Assembly: GCA_035642125.1 (NCBI GenBank)
Contig: DASQSZ010000441.1
Coordinates: 1 to 5,671, forward strand
Direction: 5' to 3'
DNA: 5,671 nucleotides
DNA from: CALAED01 sp937891035
Lineage (GTDB): Bacteria; Actinomycetota; Actinomycetes; Streptosporangiales; Streptosporangiaceae
In this document: piece after piece, positions 1 through 4,700 of the stretch
Position numbering within the stretch: position 1 is the stretch's first letter
Layout of the letters: each line of letters opens with the position of its first letter
Translations under genes and position numbers: made by a program
Notes under the pieces: model-generated
Database searches by the model: none
Told to the model about the DNA's origin: nothing
The model's input: only the letters and a program-made list of their open reading frames with translations

Positions 1-411
1 CGGGCCGGCCTGCGGATACATCTCCGCCATCCTGCGCCGCGTGATCCGTACCCGCCTGGACACGTACGCCGCGAGCAGGCGCCGCACCGCGGGCCGCGTG
101 AACGGCAACACGAACAAGAACCCGAGCGCGTCGGTGACGAATCCGGGGGTGAGCAGCAACACGCCGCCGACCAGCACCAGCGCCGCGTCGGACAGCTCAC
201 GTTCTGGCAGCCGGCCTATGCGGAAGGTGCCGTTGAGCGCCCGCCACGCCCGCCGCCCCTCACGCCGGACGATCCACGCGCCCAGCAGGCTCTCGATGAG
301 CAACAGCGCGACCGTCGGCCAGCCGCCGATCGCCTGCCCGACCTGGATGATCATATAGATCTCGAGGACCGGGACGAGCAAGAACAACAAAAACAGCGCG
401 AGCGGCAGCAT
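1..411 (-). CDS. fxsA: FxsA family membrane protein (3' end outside window)
   Basis: A small integral membrane protein of the FxsA/YtzA family; 137 codons are visible and the reading frame is still open at the left edge, so the C-terminal tail is missing. Hydrophobic segments lie at about residues 2-22, 31-48 and 77-104. The family signature is clear: a glycine/leucine stretch leading into LLLTPGFVTDALG (85-97), then LPFTRP (102-107). The basic C-terminal part (RR and RRR clusters) is probably cytoplasmic. In E. coli the founding member, when overproduced, relieves F-plasmid exclusion of phage T7; its normal role is not known. The ATG at 411 is the only plausible start in frame; the Shine-Dalgarno is weak (GGGG just upstream). 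It begins 44 bases after the ppm stop with no terminator between, so it is probably the third gene of the lnt-ppm-fxsA operon. Family assignment is firm; function is not. Confidence 0.93.
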   Translation of the reverse strand, partial: MLPLALFLLFLLVPVLEIYMIIQVGQAIGGWPTVALLLIESLLGAWIVRREGRRAWRALNGTFRIGRLPERELSDAALVLVGGVLLLTPGFVTDALGFLFVLPFTRPAVRRLLAAYVSRRVRITRRRMAEMYPQAGP

Positions 412-455
412 GACCCCATCATCACGTGCGGAACGAAGCTTTGCGTACGTCTGGC

Positions 456-1235
456 TCAACGCCGCGGCGGCCGGGAACGTTTCCGCCGGCTGATCCCCCA
501 CACCGTGACCCGCCACATCGCCTCGGCGACGACGGTGCGATCCATCTTGCTGGCGCCGTGCGTGCGCTCGACGAACGTGATGGGCACCTCGACCACCCGC
601 AGGCCCAGCCGCAGGGCGCGCAGCGCCAGATCGACCTGGAAGCAGTAGCCGCGCGAGTTGACGTCGTCGAGTCCGATCTTCTCCAGTGTCGCGGCGCGGA
701 ACGCGCGAAAGCCCGCGGTGGCGTCGCGCAGCGGGATACCCAAGACGATCCGGGCATAGAAGTTGCTGCCGCGCGAGAGCACCTCCCGCGATCGCGGCCA
801 GTTCACGACCTCGCCGCCCCGCACCCACCGCGCGCCGATCACCAGATCGGCCTCGCGCAGCGCGCGGAGCAGCCGGCCCAGCTCCTCCGGCTGGTGGGAT
901 CCGTCGGCGTCCATCTCGACCACGACGTCATAGCCGCGCGCGAGCGCCCAGCGAAAACCGGCGATGTAGGCGGCGCCGAGCCCCTCCTTGCCCACGCGGT
1001 GCAACACCTTGACGTGCGCGTCGGCGCCGGCCAGCCGGTCGGCGAGCTCACCCGTCCCGTCGGGGCTGGAGTCGTCGACGACCAGCACGTCGGCCGCCGG
1101 CGTGGTCGCACGGACCCGCCCGACGATGTTCTCGAGGTTTTCGCGTTCGTTGTAGGTCGGGATGACGACCAGAACCCGGCCGAGCCCGAAGGGGCCGGCC
1201 GTCGCGTCGCCGGCGATGTCGCCCGACGTCGTCAC
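456..1235 (-). CDS. ppm1: Polyprenol monophosphomannose synthase (GT2 family, DPM1-like)
   Basis: A 259-residue family 2 glycosyltransferase that transfers mannose from GDP-mannose to polyprenyl phosphate on the cytoplasmic face of the membrane. The product feeds protein O-mannosyltransferase and, in some actinobacteria, lipomannan enzymes. Visible motifs from the GTG start: VVIPTYNERENL (23-34), nucleotide-binding VVDDSSPDGT (52-61), metal-binding EMDADGSHQP (107-116, DAD at 109-111), VIGARWVRGG (132-141), DATAGFRAFR (171-180), and FVERTHGASKM (221-231). There is no C-terminal GtrA-type membrane domain; the chain ends in a very basic tail (SRRKRSRPPRR), so this is the short DPM1 form. An open frame continues 40 codons upstream, but those codons overlap lnt and read as R/G-rich shadow; the GTG at 1235 has a strong GGAGGGGAGG site and sits in a GTGA overlap with the lnt stop. 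The corresponding M. tuberculosis enzyme is the C-terminal half of a fused Lnt-Ppm1 protein. Confidence 0.95.
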   Translation of the reverse strand: MTTSGDIAGDATAGPFGLGRVLVVIPTYNERENLENIVGRVRATTPAADVLVVDDSSPDGTGELADRLAGADAHVKVLHRVGKEGLGAAYIAGFRWALARGYDVVVEMDADGSHQPEELGRLLRALREADLVIGARWVRGGEVVNWPRSREVLSRGSNFYARIVLGIPLRDATAGFRAFRAATLEKIGLDDVNSRGYCFQVDLALRALRLGLRVVEVPITFVERTHGASKMDRTVVAEAMWRVTVWGISRRKRSRPPRR

Positions 1236-2893
1236 CGTTCCTCCCCTCCGCGGTCGCCCGCGCCCTCGTCTCCATGCTCGCCCGCGGCGGCGCCGCTGAA
1301 CCGGCGGCCCGCCGCGACCCCCACCGCCGCCACACCGGCGAGCGCGAGCAGCCACTCCGGCCCCGCGCCGAGATGATCAGCCAGCGTACGCGACGTACGG
1401 GCTGGGACGCGCGCGACGCGAACGTAGGGGGCGAACTCGCCCGACCGGCCGATGACCGCGCCGTCCGGGCCGATCACGGCGGTGATCCCGCTGGTCGCGG
1501 CGACGAGCACGGACCGTCCGTGCTCGACGGCGCGCAGCCGCGACATGGCGATCTGCTGCCAGGGCAGGCCGGTGCGGCCGTAGGTCGCGTTGTTGGTCTG
1601 CACCACCAACAACCCCGCCCCCGACACGTCCCGCACGATGCCGTCGTAGGCAACCTCGAAGCAGATCACGTCGCCGACCTCGACGGGGCCGAGGCGCAGC
1701 ACCCCGGGCCGGCCGCCGGCCAGGTAATCCTTGGGGATCCGCTCAAACCTGGTGATCAGCTTCGTGAGCAGGTCGCGCATCGGCAGGTACTCGCCGAAGG
1801 GCACCGGGTGCCGCTTGGTGTAGTACTCCCCCGGCCCGGTGCGCGGGTCCCACACGATGCCGCGGTTTTCCACGTGCGCGCCGTCGCTGGTGTCGACGAC
1901 CGCGCCGACGAGCACCGGTACGCCGACGTCGCGGACCGCGAGCTCGATGGTCCGCCGCGCGTCCTGATCGGTGTACGGGTCGAGGTCGCTGGAGTTCTCC
2001 GGCCAGATCACCAGGTCGGGGCGGGCCTCCCGGCCGGCGCGGATCCGTTCGGCCAGCTCGTGGGTGGCGCGTGCGTGGTTGTTCAGCACGGCCTTGCGCT
2101 GGCCGAGGAAGTCGAGGCCGAGCCTGGGCACGTTGCCCTGGACGACGGCGACGGTGACCGGCCGGCCGCCGGTGGGGGTGGGGATGGCGAGCCCGGCCGC
2201 GCCGATCAGCAGCGCCCCGGCGGCCGCCACGCCGGCCGGCCGCCACCGGCGGCCGGCCATGGTCACCACCACGTAGGCGAGCAGCCCGCCGGTCAGCGCG
2301 GTGACGAAGGTGACCAGCGGGGCGCCGCCCACGGCGGCGAAGGGGGTGAAGGGCGAGGAGGTCTGGCTGAAGGCCAGCCGCGCCCAGGGAAAGCCGCCGA
2401 GCGGGGCCCGGCCCCGCACCAGTTCCTCGACCACCCACAGCGCGGCCGACCACAGCGGCCAGCCGGGCAGCCGCGTGACCAACGCCAAAGCGGCGCCGAG
2501 CGGGACCATGTAGAGCGCCTGGAACACGCTCAAGATGATCCACCCATCGGGACCGATCTTGATGATGCCGGACAGCGTGGTGAGGAAGAACGGCAGCCCG
2601 AAGGCCAGGCCGAGCCATGCTCCGGCGCGCGCCGACGCGCCCCGTACGGCGAGGGTGAGACCGGCGACGCCGATCAGGGCCAGCGGCCACAGGCCAGCGG
2701 TGGTGGCCTGCCCGGACACCAGCAGCGACAGCTGGTCGGGTGGGAAGGCGAGGAACACCGCCAGCGCGCTCGCCACCGCCGCAGCCGCCCGCGTTCGCCA
2801 CCCCGGCCGGTCCGGCCACCCGGCCGGCGGCGCCGTCCCGGCCTGGTCCTTCGCCCGGGACGCGGCCTTGGACACGGTCTCGCCCGCCACCAT
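1232..2893 (-). CDS. lnt: Apolipoprotein N-acyltransferase
   Basis: A 553-residue polytopic membrane enzyme that adds the third acyl chain, from a phospholipid, to the N-terminal cysteine of apolipoproteins. Residues 1-33 are hydrophilic; hydrophobic segments follow at roughly 36-50, 66-83, 88-108, 117-140, 185-212 and 218-237; the nitrilase-like (CN-hydrolase) domain spans about 245-500; a last hydrophobic segment lies at 512-529, followed by a short charged tail. The catalytic triad known for this family is present: Glu299 in VIWPENSSD, Lys360 in YYTKRHPVPFGEY, and Cys411 in DVICFEVAYDG; the supporting glutamates 368 and 413 are also there. So the enzyme should be active. The start is ATG at 2893 or the next codon, GTG at 2890; GAGGAG at 2896-2901 is 2 bases from the first and 5 from the second, which favours the GTG slightly. 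Its TGA overlaps the ppm GTG, coupling the two. No gene abuts it upstream, so it probably heads its operon. Confidence 0.96.
   Translation of the reverse strand: MVAGETVSKAASRAKDQAGTAPPAGWPDRPGWRTRAAAAVASALAVFLAFPPDQLSLLVSGQATTAGLWPLALIGVAGLTLAVRGASARAGAWLGLAFGLPFFLTTLSGIIKIGPDGWIILSVFQALYMVPLGAALALVTRLPGWPLWSAALWVVEELVRGRAPLGGFPWARLAFSQTSSPFTPFAAVGGAPLVTFVTALTGGLLAYVVVTMAGRRWRPAGVAAAGALLIGAAGLAIPTPTGGRPVTVAVVQGNVPRLGLDFLGQRKAVLNNHARATHELAERIRAGREARPDLVIWPENSSDLDPYTDQDARRTIELAVRDVGVPVLVGAVVDTSDGAHVENRGIVWDPRTGPGEYYTKRHPVPFGEYLPMRDLLTKLITRFERIPKDYLAGGRPGVLRLGPVEVGDVICFEVAYDGIVRDVSGAGLLVVQTNNATYGRTGLPWQQIAMSRLRAVEHGRSVLVAATSGITAVIGPDGAVIGRSGEFAPYVRVARVPARTSRTLADHLGAGPEWLLALAGVAAVGVAAGRRFSGAAAGEHGDEGAGDRGGEER
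1240..1249 (-). promoter_or_regulatory. Ribosome binding site of ppm1
   Basis: GGAGGGGAGG on the minus strand, ending 4 bases before the GTG at 1235. It lies inside the end of lnt and settles the ppm start at this GTG rather than at the in-frame ATG 40 codons upstream. Confidence 0.8.
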
Positions 2894-2895
2894 CG

Positions 2896-2901
2896 CTCCT
2901 C
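2896..2901 (-). promoter_or_regulatory. Ribosome binding site of lnt
   Basis: GAGGAG on the minus strand. Spacing is only 2 bases to the ATG at 2893 but 5 bases to the GTG at 2890, so the second codon may be the real initiator. Confidence 0.6.
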
Positions 2902-2975
2902 ACCGTCGCACCCGCGATCCGCAGGGTGCGGCTCGGGCATCCTGCGCTGGTCGGAACGCTACCCGGCCGGGGCCG

Positions 2976-3020
2976 CCCGCGACGAACACGCGGGATTTAT
3001 GGCCGATGGTGACACGCGGG
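2976..3020 (-). promoter_or_regulatory. Possible lnt promoter/operator region
   Basis: On the minus strand CCCGCGTGT occurs twice (3020-3012 and 2994-2986), 26 bases apart start to start. The copies flank an AT-rich ATAAAT (3000-2995) that could serve as a -10 element. The second copy also belongs to a perfect inverted repeat, CCCGCG-7 bases-CGCGGG (2994-2976). No good -35 hexamer is visible 16-18 bases upstream of the AT-rich element. Position, about 100 bases before lnt, fits a promoter with a repeat-based operator, but this is inference from sequence pattern only. Confidence 0.25.
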
Positions 3021-3242
3021 GGGCGCATCTCCGTGGGCCGGCGACCGACGCGGCCGCTCGTCTCATCTCCGCGCCCGGATGGACGATCGCGGCGGGCGTC
3101 GATGCCGGCGCCCCACGGAGGTGCGTGCTCGGGCGGACGCGGAGGGCCCGGACATCCCTCGGGCCGGAGCTGCCTCACAGGCGGTGAGAACAGGGCTCCG
3201 TTGTCTACTGGATGTCCGAACCCTTGCCGGGTCCAACCCCCC

Positions 3243-3254
3243 GCCCGGCCGGGC
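3243..3254. repeat. Perfect 12-base palindrome
   Basis: GCCCGGCCGGGC is fully self-complementary and lies in the intergenic region downstream of kal. It could be a protein-binding site or a simple product of the GC-rich composition. Confidence 0.35.
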
Positions 3255-3305
3255 AGGTGACCCCAGGCGCGGAACCCGATCGCTGCGTCTGGCTCCTGGC
3301 GCAGC

Positions 3306-3332
3306 GGCCGGGTGGCCCAAGGCCGGCCGGCC
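3306..3332 (-). terminator. Candidate hairpin terminator of the kam operon
   Basis: GGCCGGGTGGCC (3306-3317) and GGCCGGCCGGCC (3321-3332) can pair as a 12-base-pair stem with one two-base mismatch and a three-base loop (CAA). The hairpin lies 154 bases past the kal stop. It has no run of T after it on the minus strand, so it is not a textbook Rho-independent terminator; actinobacterial terminators often lack the T tract. The arms are themselves palindromic, so other folds compete. Confidence 0.3.
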
Positions 3333-3486
3333 GGTGAGTCCTTGCCGGACTTCGAGCCAACCTACCGAGTGCGGGATCGTTGTTGTCAACCGGCCCGTAA
3401 TCTGCGTGGACTTCCTGTTGTTCCAGCTCAGCCCGAGGATCGCGGACCACGCAAAACTGGGTTGCGGACGGGTTACGGCGCCGCGG

Positions 3487-3888
3487 TCATGGCACAACGA
3501 CCGTGCCGACGGCGGTGACGGCGATGATCGGTTCGGCGAGCACCTCGGCCGCCGACTCGCCCCGGTCGGGCCGGGCCCGGCACACCACCCGCGCCGCAAA
3601 GTCCATCACCCGGCTGCGCCGGCCCTTGCGGGTGAGCGTCGCCGTCACCTCCACGACGTCCCCGGCGCGCACCGGCGCGCGGAACTGCACATCGGAGTAG
3701 GAGGCGAACAGCCCCTCATCGCCGTCGCAGCGGATGCTCATCTCGGTGGCCACGTCCCCGAACAGGCCGAGCACGTACGCCCCGTCCACCAGATCACCGC
3801 CATAGTGCGCATGGGAGTACGGCACGTACCGCCGGTGCGTCACGCTGAGCCCTTCGCCTGGGGCGCTTCGGGCCTGCGGCGCGCTCAT
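3487..3888 (-). CDS. kal: 3-aminobutyryl-CoA ammonia-lyase (hotdog fold)
   Basis: A 133-residue single hotdog-domain protein matching the lysine-fermentation ammonia-lyase, which removes ammonia from L-3-aminobutyryl-CoA to give crotonyl-CoA. Characteristic stretches are HAHYGGDLVDGAYVL (26-40), LFGDVATEM (42-50), DGDEGLFASY (55-64), FRAPVRAGDVVEV (69-81) and SAAEVLAEPI (112-121). Length is close to what I recall for the family (about 125-130 residues). The ATG at 3888 overlaps the kamE stop (ATGA) but has no Shine-Dalgarno, so it would rely on coupling to kamE. An in-frame GTG at 3843 is preceded by GAAGGG at good spacing and would give 118 residues, removing a poorly conserved-looking N-terminus; the choice is open. 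Its place directly after kamDE supports the specific substrate; by fold alone it could be another acyl-CoA hotdog enzyme. Confidence 0.9.
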   Translation of the reverse strand: MSAPQARSAPGEGLSVTHRRYVPYSHAHYGGDLVDGAYVLGLFGDVATEMSIRCDGDEGLFASYSDVQFRAPVRAGDVVEVTATLTRKGRRSRVMDFAARVVCRARPDRGESAAEVLAEPIIAVTAVGTVVVP

Positions 3889-4700
3889 TGGGGGGACCGT
3901 CCGGGCAGCAGGGCGTGGACGAGGTAGCTGGCCACCTCGGCCGGGGTGGTGCCCCTGCCGAAGATCCGGTCGACGCCCAGGTCCTCGGGGCGCACGGTGT
4001 CAAAGCGCGGGCCGCCGACGACGAGCAGCGGGCGCCGCGCCGACCCCGCCGGGTGGGCGTCGTGGAAGGCCGCCGCCATCTGCTTGGCGTTGTGCAGGTG
4101 GGCGTTGCGCTGGGTGACGACCTGGGAGACCAGGACGGCGTCGGCGTTTTCGGCCGTGGCGCGGGCGACGAGTTCGTCGACGTCGACCTGGGCGCCCATG
4201 TTGACGACCTGGATCTCGCGGTAGTACTCCAGGCCCTTTTCCCCCGCGAAGCCCTTGACGTTGAGGATGGCGTCGATTCCCACCGTGTGCGCGTCGGTGC
4301 CGATGCAGGCGCCGACCACGACGAGCCGCCGGTTCAGCGCCGTGCGGATGGCGAGGTTGACCTCCTTGGCGGTCAGCAGCGGATACTCCCGGCCCGCTGG
4401 CACCGGGATCGAGCCGTAGTCGATCAGATGGTTGGCCCGGCCGTAGACGATGAAGAAGGTGAAATCGGGGCCTATCGCCTTTGCATGCACGACGCTGGCC
4501 GGGTCCAAGCCCATCTGGCCGGCCAGCGACAGCGCGGCCGCCTCGGCCCGTTTGCCGGCCGGCACCGGCAGGCTGAACGACAACTGCACCATGCCGTCGC
4601 CCGTGGTGTCGCCGTACGGCCGGATGATCTGGCCGGCCGCGGCCGGCTCGGCGGGCGCGGCCGGACCGGTGGCGACGCGGGTGTCGGTGTCGGTGGTCAC
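3885..4700 (-). CDS. kamE: Lysine 5,6-aminomutase, beta subunit
   Basis: The 271-residue cobalamin-binding subunit of the enzyme that moves the terminal amino group of D-lysine or L-beta-lysine to the neighbouring carbon, using adenosylcobalamin and PLP. An Ala/Pro-rich N-terminus (about 1-23) leads to RPYGDTTGDGMVQLSFSLP (27-45), a dimerisation-type region, and then the Rossmann-like B12 domain (about 123-267). The base-off/His-on motif DxHxxG is present as DAHTVG (136-141), so His138 should ligate cobalt. Lys149 in ILNVKGFAG lies 11 residues later, the same spacing as His133 and Lys144 in the clostridial enzyme, where the lysine holds PLP as an internal aldimine. VLVSQVVTQ (189-197) and LLVVGGPRF (225-233) line the nucleotide-tail groove. 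The GTG start at 4700 has an excellent GAGGAGGT site and overlaps the kamD stop; longer in-frame extensions run through kamD and are shadow. Confidence 0.97.
   Translation of the reverse strand: MTTDTDTRVATGPAAPAEPAAAGQIIRPYGDTTGDGMVQLSFSLPVPAGKRAEAAALSLAGQMGLDPASVVHAKAIGPDFTFFIVYGRANHLIDYGSIPVPAGREYPLLTAKEVNLAIRTALNRRLVVVGACIGTDAHTVGIDAILNVKGFAGEKGLEYYREIQVVNMGAQVDVDELVARATAENADAVLVSQVVTQRNAHLHNAKQMAAAFHDAHPAGSARRPLLVVGGPRFDTVRPEDLGVDRIFGRGTTPAEVASYLVHALLPGRSPQ

Larger units (their letters stand above)
3222..3348. repeat. Pair of 9-base direct repeats CCTTGCCGG
   Basis: CCTTGCCGG is found at 3222-3230 and again at 3340-3348 on the plus strand. Each copy is followed within about 15 bases by CCAACC (overlapping 3232-3237 and 3357-3362) and has GGTGAG at some distance before it (3183 and 3333). 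This may be a remnant of a small duplication or chance in GC-rich DNA; no function is assigned. Confidence 0.3.
2894..3486. other. Intergenic region between kal and lnt, no supported gene
   Basis: About 590 bases separate the kal stop from the lnt start. Open frames cross it on both strands, but their translations are Arg/Pro/Gly-rich, lack any recognisable motif and have no well-placed Shine-Dalgarno, so I treat the stretch as non-coding. It holds a GC hairpin (3306-3332), a perfect palindrome (3243-3254), a 9-base direct repeat (3222 and 3340) and a repeat/hairpin cluster near lnt (2976-3020). The part from about 3370 to 3480 is less GC-rich than the neighbouring genes. I see no tRNA, no cobalamin-riboswitch core and no transposase remnant. 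Confidence 0.6.

Noticed and set aside
426..1376. Long plus-strand open frame antisense to ppm and the end of lnt
   Set aside because: Translation is rich in Arg, Gly, His and Asp without motifs; it mirrors two confidently identified minus-strand genes and is expected in high-GC DNA.
2900..3178. 92-codon minus-strand frame ending just before lnt, considered as a small gene
   Set aside because: Starts at a GTG without Shine-Dalgarno, third-position GC is less biased than in the real genes, and the product is Arg/Pro-rich with no similarity I recognise.
1274..3187. 637-codon plus-strand open frame opposite lnt
   Set aside because: Low-complexity G/R/A/P/H composition with no recognisable domain; lnt on the other strand has its full catalytic set.
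3117..3187. Short plus-strand peptide gene after GGAGGT at 3117 (GTG at 3125)
   Set aside because: Spacing from the site to the GTG is too short and the 20-residue product is Arg-rich with no context to support it.
3185..3240. Possible tRNA fragment suggested by GGGTTCGGACATCC on the minus strand
   Set aside because: The flanking bases do not form a T-arm stem and no anticodon or acceptor arm can be assembled.
2894..3486. Cobalamin riboswitch for the B12-dependent aminomutase
   Set aside because: No B12-box-like core is visible, and the region is downstream of the kam genes; the real kam leader lies outside the window.
3079..3927. Plus-strand frame across the intergenic region and antisense to kal
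   Set aside because: No motif and no ribosome site; about half of it is the complement of kal.
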